DNA of 64,000 bases. Origin: Tetragonia tetragonoides (lineage: Eukaryota > Streptophyta > Magnoliopsida > Caryophyllales > Aizoaceae). Each line of letters opens with the position of its first letter. The stretch's first letter is position 1. The stretch spans positions 29,407,001 through 29,471,000 of the forward strand of contig CM076142.1 of NCBI GenBank assembly GCA_038025085.1. Direction: 5' to 3'. Shown one piece after another: positions 46,817-59,109 of the stretch. Made by a program: the position numbers and the translations under genes. The notes beneath the pieces are model-generated. The model was given only the letters and a program-made list of their open reading frames with translations. It was not told the origin of the DNA and searched no databases.

Positions 46817-47455
46817 AAAGGGAACATCCTCGGGCGTCAAAATACCCAAGCGTAAAGGAATTTATATCCAAGGGAGAAAACTCATGACTTTAAACCTAGA
46901 TTTGCTTACAATCAAGAATTTTGACACTTTACCACAATGAAGACACAGGGTAACCTCATGCATATGCAAGAAATCGGTCTGCATAGAGTTTACAGGACAC
47001 TAGTGAGCAAAACTCATGTTTACATGATGTTCTATCTGAATCAACTGAACTAAACATGATTGTCTATCTGAATCAACTGAATTAATCATGATTAGTTTTT
47101 GCAAAGGTGAATCAGCAGAACTAAACCTTATTGAGCAATAATTCGGATTTCGTCAATCATTGCTCCATCAGAAACTTTAAACAAATACCACATGTATGAA
47201 CAATTAATATAAAACATCACAATTATGAGCAACCAATATAAAATAAATGAACAATGAATTGAAATTTAGTGAACATAATAAGAAATAACAAATATGAACA
47301 ATTCATATATTACATATGAACTAACAATACAACAAATGAACAATTCATATGTTACATATGAACAAACAAACTAGAATTCATGAACCTCAAAACAATCAGA
47401 TTAAACAATTTAAATTATATAAAGAAGATCAACACCAAAAGCAAAAGAATAATAC

Positions 47456-47632
47456 CTAATTCCAGAACAGAAGACCTAATTTGATCAACAATTCTTCATC
47501 AATTTGATGGAGACCTTTTCCATCAGATGATTTAGATGCTAAAAATTCTTGAGCAATTCGAATTTCATCAAGCAATGCTCCATCAGAAACTTCGACATCA
47601 TCCTCAACAATCATTGAATCAGATAGCTCCAT
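47456..47632 (-). CDS. Short acidic ORF, 58 aa, possible first exon of a degraded transposon gene
   Basis: From ATG at 47632 the minus strand reads MELSDSMIVEDDVEVSDGAL, then DEIRIAQEFLASKSS, and stops at TAG 47456. The stop overlaps a potential donor (TTAG|GTATTA). A partial second copy of the same coding text (GCTCCATCAGAAACTT region) lies at 47145-47180. The acidic, Ser-rich start is like the N-terminus of FAR1-related/MULE-type proteins, but that is only a resemblance in composition. Probably not a working gene. Confidence 0.3.
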   Translation of the reverse strand: MELSDSMIVEDDVEVSDGALLDEIRIAQEFLASKSSDGKGLHQIDEELLIKLGLLFWN

Positions 47633-48523
47633 TAAAACTTAAGCTCCAAAAATTGGGACAGAGAAAGATCAAAAACGCGATCGAAAATCGCAACTGAAAT
47701 AGAAATTGAAATTAAAGAGAGATGGCGTAGATGATAAAAATCGAAATCAAATTTGAAGATAGGGAGAGAGAATAATTCAAATAAGAAGCAACGTTAAAGA
47801 GGAGAGAGAATATGCACCAAAAAAAAGAGGAGAGAGAATAACATGGCAAAGCGCGGGGGAAAGAAGGAATAGGTCAGTTTTTTACTTTTTTGCTGATAGC
47901 ATAAGAAGCCCCGTTTTGGAGTAATTACAAATACGCCACAGGGATCCATCCAAGTTGGATGGACGTAGGTCCACTTTAAAAATTTTAAACCCCATGACAA
48001 CCGACCAAACACGATCCGATAGTGATCTAACCTGTTGATAACACAAATCCAAAGTGACCAACTCAAAACCAACCCGACCCGTTTACCATATCTAGTGTAG
48101 TAGTGCTAGTCTCACAGTCTCACACACTACAGGTTACCCGGTTCGAAACCCGGGGTAAACAATTGTCCTTACAGCAATACAATTGTCCTTTTTCCCTGTC
48201 AGAACGCCACGGTGCCGTGCACCACCGTCATTATTCTTTTCCACTGAAGTTCTCCACCTCATACAATAATAACAAGTCATAAACCCAAAAAAAAAAAAAA
48301 CAACCCAAAACCAAAACACAATCCATCTCACCTCTTTTTTTCTTGCACTTCCGGTCACCAATTTTAACCAAACCCCCCTTTTTTCCATTTTCTCTCTCCT
48401 CACTCGAGTCACTTCAGAAAAGGTTTCTTCCATTTTTCTGGGGTTTTATCAATCTTGATTTATTGTTTTTGGTAAAAAGGGTTATTACAAATTCAATCAG
48501 GGATCAAAATCAATCAAATAAAA
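47633..48523. other. Spacer upstream of the PRA1 gene
   Basis: Contains a perfect palindrome TCCATCCAA-G-TTGGATGGA (47945-47963), a hAT-like end in reverse (ACCAACCCGACCCGTTTACC near 48072), and a perfect Pol III B box GGTTCGAAACC at 48140-48150 in a possible SINE. A plant-style CT-rich leader (48380-48440) lies just before the PRA1 start. Confidence 0.5.
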
Positions 48524-51500
48524 ATGGATTGGGGAACCGTAACAGCGGAAGATCTGGTTGACGCGTTGAGAGAAGTGGATTGGTCATCTCCACCTCGACC
48601 TTTCTCCGAGTTCTTTTCCCGATTCACATTTCCTCGTTCTTATGCCAAATGGAATAGTCGCCTCAAATGCAATCTTTACTAGTAAGTAAATCTCTCTTAA
48701 TTTGTTCACTTTAATTTGGTGTTTTTGTGCACACTTTGATTATAATTATATGCAAGATAAGAATAATCAGTTATTGGGTTTGTGGGTTTTGAGCCCAATT
48801 TTACGTGACTTTGATTTTTGATCAAATCTCTCTCCACTTGTTCACTTTAATTTGGTGTTGAACACACTGTATTCGAATTATATGTCAGGAATGAATAAGA
48901 AGTTATTGGGTTTGTGGGTTTTGAGTCCAATTATACGTGACTTTGATTGTTGATCAAATCTTGGTCTGATTACATCTCTATGACTGCGACTCTGAATGTC
49001 AAAAGGGAAATCTTTGGTCCCCACTGTCTTGATTGTGTTGATATTATTCGGGATTACAATTAAGTTATTTATGATGCAGAATTAACAATCTTGGGAGCTG
49101 GTTAATTAGTGGGTTTTCTCAAATATTTTTTATTTATATTTATTTATGATTGTTAGTCATATTGACATTCTCACCTTTATTTGTAATTGTATCACATTAG
49201 GGTAAAAAAACATATTGATGAAAATTTTGATGGGTATGGATTTAACATTGATGAAGGTGGTTTTGCATGACCTATTTGAAGGGTTTTGTGGACAAACATT
49301 TTCCTAGATGTACATGACTTAGGATTTCGTGGAGCTTGTGGTGTGTAAAAAATTTATGAACTTAAAATCTTGTGATTCTAGAGTTGTTAGGTTATACTAT
49401 TGGCCTCTTATTCTAGTTTGACATGGGAAAATCAAAGCTTTTATTTCCTTTTTGGATGATCAGAATTTTGCTGTATTGTGGCAGTATCATTTTTCTTTCT
49501 TCTTAATTTCCCGCTTGGGTGCTAGCATTTGATTTGTTATAGAGAGGAAACAGTTTGCATGGTTAAGCTTGAATCCCCAACCCATCAAATGAGGTTACAT
49601 TATTCGCTCTACGGCAGTGCCCACCACTACCACTTTCCAGGTACTGGATCACATTCTGCAAAAATGGCGAATCATATGATTTTTTTTAACAATTGTGAAT
49701 TATTTATAAGAAATCCTAGAGAAATTCTCACCATTGAATTTGAAAAACAGTTGACCAAATATGCCCGGGGTTAGGCCTCAAATACACCACAGAGGCTAGC
49801 TATGTAGCTTTCGTGTTTGAATATTTGTAATTTTTTAGTGTCTGACAGGCTACACCCCCCCCCCCGGTCGCTACCTGCAATTTATTATAGCTACAAATCC
49901 AACTTTTTGAACTTATTTTAGTTGGTTTATGTTGCTTAGAATTGGTCATTCTTGTAGGGGTGCTTAGAATTAGACGTTATGATTGATATACATTGGAAAT
50001 TTGCTTAGTGATCTAGTCAAAAATGCAAACTTACCGCCAACTTCCATACCAGTGATCAAGCTAGCTGCAAACTATGCTACTCTTACCAGTTCAAAGTACT
50101 GAAATGTACAATCGTTGTATAGACGTTGTCTAAAATTTCTTTTAGCCCAGTGTTTGTCAGGTTTAGAAAAGTTGAAAAGCCATGCTTGAAGTCTTGAACA
50201 ATTCACATCCTATGACAGGATAGTTCATATGGTGTGTTCTATGCTTTGATGGTGAGGGAGAGGCGGAGAAAGGAAGTGTGCTAAGGGCTCTTTTATAATT
50301 AGGACTTTGTGAATGCTTTTTTTGGATAGGTAAAGGGAATGCCAAGGTTTCTATTACTTTTAAGTTTTTGTGGATAAGAGGAATGCCAAGATTATTGAAA
50401 GATCCAGCTCATCTGTTAGGGATAGAGCTTCTCATGTCTTTTACAACTTTAATTTGTATCTTTTGAGAGGGGGGAAGGGGTGAGTAGTCTTAATTATGTG
50501 GAAACAGATAAGTGTTGGCTTCTCTCCTAGGGAGGAGAGGAATAGATAGTCAGGGCAGGAGGCTAGGATATTTGTTCGGGAGTGCTTCCCGTGGGAGTGT
50601 ACTTAGTGGGTACGTGTGTGAAAATACTTATTAAAAATTTGAGTTTAGGACCACTATGGAAATGATGGCAGTAGATGTGACTGAGAAATACTTTATATAA
50701 GGTATGCCAGAAATATATTATTGGGCTGATATTTTAATATTCCACAGTCCACTAAGGATCTGTCATGTCTATTAGCTTCTCCTTGAGCGAGGGCTGCAAG
50801 GGCTTTCTGGGATTATACTATTATCGATAGCCAAAGAATTGGGGCAATCTGTAAATGTTTTAGGTAGAGGATACCTTATCCTCTCTTCTGCTGTACATTT
50901 GATGTCATGTTGAAATACTTTTTCTTTATCTAAAAAACTTTTACTTGCATAGTTTCAATGGCATTGTGGTTATTTGCAAACTGTACTATGAGTTGTTTCT
51001 CTCTTTCCCTCACCCCATCCCCTGGGCCTGGGCCCTGGTATCTGCCTCCGCTCTGCTTCATCCACACATAACTCTTTCTCATGGACCCACCTCTTCTTTC
51101 TTGTCTGACACTGGCATTCATCCCAAAATCATCTCTGCTTGTCTCCCTTATCCTCCTCCCTTTGGAAGCTGTGTGCTTGGCTGAGGGAACTGAAATCTTG
51201 CCGACACACTTTTTCGCCCATTTGGGACTTGGATCGATGGTGGTTGATGTGCGCGCTTGTGTGTTAGAATTTCCTTCATATGTGTATCTGTTTTCTTGTT
51301 TTTCTTTATTGGTCAACTGAGGTCAAGCAATCAGTATGTTGGATATGGTGCTTCTCTGAATGTCCTTCTGGTTTCTTGTGTGTTCTCTTGTGTGTGCTGA
51401 GGCTTTATCAGCAGTGATTGGCTTCTGAGTTACAATGAAAAAAGAGTTGGTGGTGGTTGTGGTTGTGGTTGTGGTTGTGGTGGTGGTGTTGTTGTTTCAT

Positions 51501-54500
51501 ATGCAACTATGCCTTAAGTTCATGGGTGGTAGTAAGTTCTTATTCATGAAATTTGTTTAAACTTGTAAACCAGTGCTGGAGAATTTCACTTATGAATGCC
51601 ACTTGGAATTTCCTACTCAATTGCATTTCGATAGTCCACCTTTATGTCTAGTGTGTTCCTGTGGGTGTGGGGTTTTGTAGATAGACGACTTGTTATTGCT
51701 GCTCAAAGGGTTTTATGTTTTTACTGAAGATCCCTAAATGTGTTGTACTACCGCAGTTTTTGGTTCTGGAATGTTTTGATTGTTGTTTGCAGTATTATGC
51801 ACTAAAATGCTGAACCTCAGCCCTTTGAATAATTGTTATGTACTATCAAAAACCCTTCGTAAGTCTACTATTTGTCTATGTTACCCTCTTTATTTTATCA
51901 AAGTCACGTTGCTCCTCGCTTGTTTCTCCATAACATCCTGCTGGAGCTGCCACACCGCCTTTTTCTTGCAAATAAGGTGCACTTAGATCTTGCATGCATT
52001 GAACCAAGACTCCTACACATCTTCAAGAAATAGTCCTTAATCTCAAAGTAGGCTTGGTTGTGTCACCATGAGTTCCTGCTGTAGGATCCTTAAAACTTAA
52101 AACTAAGTCCTTTCCGGATTTGGTGACACCTCTCCCTTGATTTCCTCTAGCAGACTACATTTGGAAAGCTTCTGCCCATCTGTTTCTTTGGTGGGATGTG
52201 GCACATAGGCTTTGGCATAGGTTGATTCCGGGGGAGGTGTGGATTTACCACTCTAGTGTTGAGGCTTTCTTACAGATGCGTTTTCGGGACGTTGGAGGTG
52301 TGGCTAAATGCTTATTTTGCACTTTTGTGGTGCATCTGGTTAGAGAGGAATGCACGAGTGTTTAAGGGAATTTCAGCAACTCTTGAGATGCTTTGGGAGA
52401 GGATCACCTATCTAGTTTCTTCATGGGCTAGGGCTGCGGGGGCTTTTAGGGATTACACTATAACTGATATTCAGAGGAATTGGGGGAATCTGTAATTGAT
52501 TTATGCATAGGATACCTTATCCTCTACACTGCTGTACATTTCAATTATTATCAATATACTTTTCTTTGTCTCAAAAAAGAAAACTAAAACTGAAAATAAA
52601 ACTCTTGAAAAGCAACTGTTGATGAATTGATGATTTCAAATTCATAGTTGCTGGAACACAAAATTAATTGAGATAAGTAGTAAATGTGACAATTATTTTT
52701 TATCATTGTTTGGGAAATAGGGTCAACAGTGCTCAAACAGCAAACTATTGGTCTTCAAGGGTGTCTCACTTACGGTTATTCAACGCCATTGGTGTGACTT
52801 GTAGATATCTTGTTTTTTGTTAAATGAGGATACCTTATCCTCATCCTTTGTATTCTTTCAATATTTGATTAATAAAAAAAATTGTTATAAAAAAAATAAA
52901 TTAAGCAGAGTATATCCAATCACTTATATGCATTTTTGTAAAATCTAAAAACTAAAAGTTTTGAAGTCTTAGTGATACTGAACACACCTTATATTTTGTC
53001 AATGTATTTGTTATAAAAACTTGATATCATTGTTTGGGGGTAAAATAGGGTCTATAGTGCTCAAACAGCAAACTGACTTGATGGTTGCAGTTTCTATCAA
53101 TGGACATGATGTTGGTTTATATAATGGTGAAGAAGTTCTCCTTCAATGTGTTTTACATTTCAAGGGGAAGAGGATGGCGGTGTATTGGATTGTAAGTAGA
53201 ATTGGGTTCAACAGAGGGTGACTCATTATCGGGTTTAATTTCATTTTGTTATTGTTGGTCTAAATGTCTCATAGTGTCGGTCATACTTGTATCAACTGTG
53301 TCTGGGTCTACCTCCTCAGGCAACTGAGGGTTTTCCATGTTGTTAACTTCAGGGCCCATGAGATTAGTCGGGCATAGCCTAGATACCCATGTTATCTAAA
53401 CAAAAAAAGACAAAGTTTGGGTCTAGTATACAAGATTGGTTCTGATTTTGAATCTCAGATTCTGTTATTTTTAACCCTGTTTTTTTGTTCTAATTTTAAC
53501 ATTTAATGTAAATTTTAAATTGTGACCTCAAGTAATAATTTTGAAATATACTCTTGATTTTCATGGAAATCGTAGCCATGATAATTCTATACATGTACGA
53601 TATCATACTTGCATATTGCATATGTGTCCACAAATACTCTTATATAATGCTTGAATGTGAAGCTAATGGGGAAATTAATTTAGGATACATAAAGTGATAA
53701 AACTTGTTTTTACCTATTTGCGTACTTTAGATTTTTCTCAAGGAATATGCAGTCAAATATTTATGTGCGTGCACGATATCATGAAGGCATGCATCTACGA
53801 AGAACATGTTTGATTGCAACAAATAGAGGAGAATACCATATCGTAATATGCAACTAATTCATGGTACTTGAACCATGTGTTACCCCATTCACACTTCAAT
53901 GATAATACTCTTGAAATTTATTAATCATTACCCTTTTATTAATATATACATGTAAATGGGAATATACCACTGAGGTGTATCGAGGTTCAGTGAAAATATG
54001 CTAAGGTATACTGCCGTTTAACAAAAGTACACCGAGGTAGTATACAAGTTGACTACAACTTATGATCCTGGTGTCTGGATAAAGTATTTTACAAACTAGG
54101 TTGAAGGGACAATGGCTATGACAAGCCGCAAGGTTTCTTAAGGAAACTTTTCAGCTTTATAGTCATGAAAGAGGGGCATATGATGGGGTTGCACGCCACT
54201 GATTGGGGGTTAAGGGGCACATCTGAAGGGCCCCTTTGCTGTGTTTTCTGACTGCTATTGCTCTTGATAGTTACTAATGTGAAACATGTGTATACTGCTT
54301 CTCCTGTCCACTTTTTCCTGTATGTGCTGGATTAGCTGTTTGAAATTGTGAAATGCTTGAATTTTAATAAACTTACTGATGTTTTGATTTTGTGTACTCG
54401 CAGCTATCGAACTAACTACTTTATCTTGATAGTCGTCATTCTTGGTGAGTTACTAGTCTACCCAATTTTATCTTTGCTATTCATTAGTTGAATGCCATTT

Positions 54501-56122
54501 CGTGACACTTATGCTTCACAAAATGCAGGTCTGGGTTTTCTTAGGAGGCCACTTGCAATTGTTGCCGCTGCCTTAACAGCTCTTAGCATTGCTTTCCTGA
54601 ATGACAGGTATATAGTTGTGTAATATGTTTTGCTTAAGTCAACATTAACATGCTACTGAACTAAATTTGTCCCCTAGACTATTGCGAGGTGGACCTTGCT
54701 TGTTCGTCAACTTTTAGAATTAAACTGAATGATGTTAAAACTAAAGTCTGCGTGACATAGTATATAGCTCTCGTTTTCGTTTAACTAAAGTACGGATGTT
54801 TGTCTTGTGTGTCGGGCAAGTAGTGAGACTGTGATGCATGTGCTTCACTTGCTATTTTCACGTTGTATTTGGGGTAGACTGTTTGGGTTACTTGGGGAGA
54901 GTTTTAAGAACATTTGTTTAAGATTGAACTACATAACTGCTTAAATTGCGGCTGACGAGATCAGTTGTGTTCACTTTGAGATCAATGGTAGTGGTGTAGC
55001 TTTAAGAGCATTGCTCAAGATCGAATTACGTAACTGCTTATATTGCATAACTGCTTATGAGATCAGTTATGCTCATTTACTCAGCCTGAAGGTGCATTCT
55101 CCATATTTATGTTTGTATTTGATGTACTGTATCTGAGATTATTGGATTAACATCTTATGGAGAGTGCATTGGGTTCATTGAAAGAACAGTATTTATCAGT
55201 CGCCACCCGCCATGTGCCTAACAATGGAGCCTTCTAGGCTCTAGCTAGCTATATAAATCTGAACATAATGTCTCTTATCTGATGTATATATATTTGGGAG
55301 GCCTGTAGTTCTCTCACCACTTCTTGTTTCTTAATCAGTCACCTTGCCTGTTAAGTGTTAAAGAAGTTTGATCAAAGTGGTTACCGTTGAAGAAAACTTT
55401 TGTGTGACTTTCTCTCACCAAAAGGACATTGATGATATTCAGTTCTTGTGACATTTTCTTTTCTCTGCTGTGTTCATGCCTATGACTCTATGAGTAATTT
55501 TGCCTATGCCTGTTTTGCAGCTTCGCAAGTGTATTTAGTGAGAAGGCAACAAGAACTGTGAGACAGTTTTCCCCACATCTGGCTGCGAAAATGAGGCCTT
55601 CACTTACGTGAGTCTGTAACCCTTGCATCTAGTTTGTTGACTCCTTCATTCTTAAGTCTTCTAATTTGTTTCAATGTGCTAGGCCTGTCATCCGTGGGCG
55701 TCCTTCAGCCAAAAGGGCAATATTCATTTGTGGACGACCTCGTTGGGTGTTTGTGTTGCTTTTCTCTACGGGTAAGTTGATTCTTGGTAGTCCTTTTAAT
55801 TGCGAGTCACTATCAGATACCAATTATCTTTGTTCCTCATCTTGTTTCAGTGAGTTTCTTCCTTTGGTTTGTTTCCTGCGGTCTTCTGACTGTTCTATGG
55901 GCATTTGCCATTGGACTTCTTGGTAAAGTGCTCCCTTTTTTTGTGATTGCCCCTGCTTTCATATATGATTGACCTGAGGCGATTTCATACCTTTGTCTAA
56001 CTCCAACCTTGTTTTCAGCCACTGTGCTCCATGCAAGCTTTAGAACTCCCAACTTGAAGGCTCGCCTTAATACATACCGAGAGGAATTCCGTGCAGTTTG
56101 GCGTAATTATAGTGAGCTGTAG
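48524..56122 (+). CDS. PRA1 family protein, A clade (prenylated Rab acceptor)
   Basis: Seven exons: 48524-48681, 54404-54444, 54529-54607, 55521-55607, 55683-55771, 55851-55922 and 56019-56122. All are GT-AG and in phase, giving 209 residues, which is the usual length for plant PRA1.A. The N-terminus MDWGTVTAEDLVDALREVDW and the PRPFSEFFSRF motif are cytosolic. Hydrophobic segments follow (YFILIVVILGLGFL, AIVAAALTALSIAF, then FVLLFSTVSFFLWFVSCG and GLLTVLWAFAIGLLATVL), separated by a basic loop ending RPSAKRAIFICGRPRW. It ends RAVWRNYSEL. PRA1 proteins sit in ER/Golgi/endosomal membranes and bind prenylated Rab GTPases, aiding vesicle traffic. Intron 1 is 5.7 kb and loaded with LINE 3' ends; the other introns are ordinary. 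Confidence 0.95.
50755..50935 (+). mobile_element. LINE 3' end (copy in PRA1 intron 1)
   Basis: Sequence parallel to 52415-52580: GAGGGCTGCAAGGGCTTTCT, then a shared hairpin GAGGATACCTTATCCTC (50867-50883), then TGCTGTACATTT and a tail TTTTTCTTTATCTAAAAAA. Coding remnants resemble the last residues of a zf-RVT LINE ORF. The 5' limit is not clear. Confidence 0.75.
51446..51500. repeat. (GGTTGT)n/(GGTGGT)n microsatellite
   Basis: GGTGGTTGTGGTTGTGGTTG and continuing, grading into GGTGGTGTTGTTG. Confidence 0.9.
52130..52580 (+). mobile_element. LINE 3' end with zf-RVT C-terminus (PRA1 intron 1)
   Basis: An open 79-codon frame (52256-52495) ends the element: ALLWCIWLERNARVFKGIS and WARAAGAFRDYTITDIQRNW then a stop, typical of the last segment of plant LINE ORF2. 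It is followed by the hairpin AGGATACCTTATCCT (52509-52523), TGCTGTACATTT and a tail CTTTGTCTCAAAAAA. 5'-truncated; target duplication not convincingly found. Confidence 0.85.
52706..53074. repeat. Diverged direct repeat around a third LINE tail
   Basis: ATCATTGTTTGGG through GTGCTCAAACAGCAAACT occurs at about 52703-52748 and 53025-53072. Between them lies another LINE tail with the hairpin GAGGATACCTTATCCTC (52826-52842) and ATTAATAAAAAAAATTG. A protein-like stretch follows the second copy (SINGHDVGLYNGEEVLLQCV, 53090-53150), of unknown origin. Confidence 0.65.
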
Positions 56123-56392
56123 TTCTGCAAGTTGTACATAATGTGAGTTGATTCTTGCTTGTCTTTTCATTTACTGTCAACATACAGTTACATTTTGCAT
56201 ATTTTCTTGAGTTGATGTTTTCCATTAGATAAATTATTTCTTTTCTACCTTGCAAAAGTCTCAGGAGTGCACAAGGTTGTCTTATGATGTTGCTAGGATA
56301 TTGGGGAAGCTAAGAGTCCTTTTGTGATATCACTGATATGTGAAACTTCTGTTTTCAGAGCATTTTAAAAGAAGGTGATCTTGTTCCTCACA

Positions 56393-56643
56393 CTAATTAG
56401 ATTTGATCTCGTCATTGAATGGCTTGATCTTGAACTGCATGCCAGGCATGTCAAGTTCCTGGAGTAGATCAGTGTCAGGGAACCAATGGAAAGCTATATA
56501 AAATCTGTGATAATTGTGAACATCAAATGTGAGGGGTCCAGTGTGACGAGGTGATTCCAAATGAAAGTTCAATGCTTCACCAATTGAATTATCTAAGTAA
56601 CCGTATAACTTGGCAGCCGTAATCATTCTCAATAAATGATGTT
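56393..56643 (-). pseudogene. Exon-like frame of an unrecognised protein, antisense to the PRA1 3' side
   Basis: After an acceptor-like GAGACAG the minus strand stays open for 83 codons to TAG: LLRMITAAKLYGYLDNSIGE, then ALNFHLESPRHTGPLTFDVH, then YIAFHWFPDTDLLQEL, and ends KPFNDEIKSN. The residue mix looks like a conserved globular protein, not random translation. No neighbouring exon could be found upstream (to 57600), so it is either the last exon of a fragmentary gene or a transposed piece. I do not recognise the family. Confidence 0.45.
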
Positions 56644-58724
56644 CTGTCTCTTAATCCTCTTCTACCAGTGGGGGAGGGGAGGGATAGCAAGTGGCAGAGA
56701 GGAGCTTAGTGTGGGATATGTGAGTGATTTTATGTAGGGTATGTTTACGTATTGATACCCCATATTTTCACATTTGAATCCTAACTAGTGCCACTTTCTG
56801 CTTGTTTGGTTGACACACAACAAATTTAGGAAGTGTAACATCCCATGTTTGATTGACAAAAAAAGATAGGAATTCAACCAAATAAGTATGGACACTGCTC
56901 ATGATTTTTCGTTTCCCATGAATTAGTACATCCCATGGGAACTTGCTTCCCATGGTTAACCAAACAAGCACTTAATACTCTGACCCCCGTCCACCTTGGG
57001 AATTTCGTTCCCGAGTTCGTGTACCGTGTTACGAAACACGATACGCCGCGCACCCTAGTGATCTGCAAACAACCTAGGTAGCATACGACGTTCCTAGGCT
57101 GTACATAAAAGTTTGTTGAGCCATGTATGATGTTTCATGTGCCTGATAATGTTTCGGAAATGTCATCGCCAAAGAAATTACTTCGCTTCTTTGTCTCGCT
57201 GCATACTTTTGGACTTTGATGGCATAAGAGGGGAAACGTGTTTCAGTTGTGTTGCATGCTGTGTAGGCCTGGAGGATAGTGCAAAGAAGTTAAGTCTTTT
57301 ATGACGGATGTGGGTACGAGATTTCCAAACTTTGAACTGTAGTCTTGAAGTATTGCAGGAGTATTATTGCTCCTTTAGAATGCCTTTTGTTCTTCCCCTG
57401 CCCTCCAGTAAACCTAGCTTGGATTGATTGTGAGACTTGAAGTATGTTGGTTGTTGGACAGTGTAATCTCTTTTGATATTAGAAAACTCCACCTTGGAAA
57501 GAAGTATTCTGATTTTCCTTTATTGTTGTATAACTTCTTTACGTGTTTTGTTGGTTGTCTAAAGTACCGAGTTTGTGTTTGACTAACTCATTCATATCTT
57601 GTTAGGGACCGCAGCGCCAAGGGTGAAGCTAGGTTTGGTTCTTAGAAGATGAGATCCAACTGCTGCTCCAAATAATGATGTGTTACTTTGTTCGGAAGGG
57701 AGGTGGGAACATATCTTGAGACTTGGGCAGGATTGTAAATCATCTTATAACATCATTTTTTGGCGACAAGCATTATTGTATAAACAGTTAAACACTGTAG
57801 TCCATGGACCTGCGTGTTGCATTATCAAATGTGTTTTATTGTCTGAAGTTTTTGTATCACTTTTGAAGAATTTGCTGGTGTTTTCATCAGCCAGAAACTC
57901 AAACAATTGTCTAATACAAGAATCTTTGCATGTACAAAAGGCTTCAAGTGTGTGCGGTGTGCACCCACTTGCGTCCTGTGCATCGACGACGATGCTTATA
58001 CAGATGTTTGTTATTATGTATCTAGTATTCTAGTTGTAGTTATTAGTTTGTATTTTTTGCTTGTAGATAGAATGGGTACATTGTTTATGATGGGCGCTCA
58101 GGACTCCAAGCTCCTTACCCCTTTCCCTTTTATGACTTTTTTAATAGGTTCCTAACTATGAACACTTACCATGCAGGGTGTAATGTTAGGGACTAAAGTT
58201 AGAATAAACAAAATTAAATAAAGAAAAAACAAAGTGTAAGTTAGAGCACAATTGATGGTTTATGGCTTATGCAATATAACTTAATTGTAAGCAAAAAAAA
58301 AGCAAAGGAACAGTTCGTCGGTAGAAAGCAGGCTCCGAAACTTGAGAGTTTTGTAAGCTAACATGCTAACATTTTTATTCATCAAAAAATACATAAAAAC
58401 ATTTTAGAAATACAGTTACGAAATGAGAGGGAGTGAATTTCAATAGAAAGAAGAGAGAAATAGTCGAATACATTTAAAGCATTATTATTCATGAAGTTAT
58501 GAACTTGTCCAAGTTCATAGAGGATGAGAGAGAGTGCTGAACTTGAATGTCGGGCACTATCCATCAACTTGCCATGTTCACGAGAAGAGAGAATTATGAA
58601 CTTGGGGCAAAGGGGTCGTGGAATTGGGTTTGAACGAATGGGGCAAATCCCGTTCATGGGTGGAGTCAGGCGCAGAGGCCAACACATGGAAAGAGGAATG
58701 CGACTTTTTAATTTGTTTTACTAT

Positions 58725-58788
58725 CAAACACTGCAAACACAGTGTTTAAGGGATTCCGTCCCTTAAACGTTGTGTTTTGCAGTGTTTG
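58725..58788. repeat. Near-perfect 64-bp hairpin
   Basis: The left arm (58725-58753) begins CAAACACTGCAAACACA and ends TTTAAGGGA. The right arm (58759-58788) is its reverse complement with small changes, around the loop TTCCG. It could be a tiny foldback element or the solo ends of one. Confidence 0.85.
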
Positions 58789-59109
58789 AGAGTCCAAAGA
58801 AAAGGGGGGCCGCCTCAGGCTGACAGGTGCGTTAGGTGCCAGTCCTGATGCGCTACTGTCATGCCTAAGCTGGTCAATTTAAAATATTTTGTTGCAATTG
58901 TACAACGACCATTAATTTAAAAAAATATGAAATTAAAAAAAAAAAAAACATGCGGTTATAAATTCCTATCCTCTATAAAATGAGATCAAATATAATATAG
59001 TTTGGCACAAATCTAAAATCACCCCTATCTCTCCTAATTGCTTTTATTCCTCTAAATATTCATAATTGTTCTAAAATTTCCTCCTTTTTTTATACCATCC
59101 TAATCATTG

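Larger units (their letters stand above)
43901..47455. other. Composite repeat block with captured exon
   Basis: This stretch contains TTATCCCAAAATGAACA arrays (44505-44590, 45367-45490, 46551-46665), duplicated flanking blocks and the DnaJ/TPR-like exon (44809-45078). It also has CAG-rich sequence (45710-45830) and an array of ATATGAACAAT-like units (47180-47390). Read on the minus strand, it follows the short frame at 47456-47632. It looks like one rearranged Mutator-like or similar non-autonomous element, but I could not define its ends. Confidence 0.5.
56123..59109. other. 3' flank of PRA1 and following non-genic region
   Basis: Contains the PRA1 3' UTR, the exon-like frame at 56393-56643, and a hairpin at 58725-58788. 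The stretch 57600-58150 has open frames on the plus strand without recognisable domains. Confidence 0.4.

Noticed and set aside
48095..48160. Functional tRNA gene at the B box GGTTCGAAACC
   Set aside because: No convincing A box or D arm upstream and no acceptor pairing; more likely a SINE fragment.
50930..51320. Overlapping 79-128 codon frames in PRA1 intron 1
   Set aside because: Open on both strands, low complexity, no family; inside a spliced-out intron.
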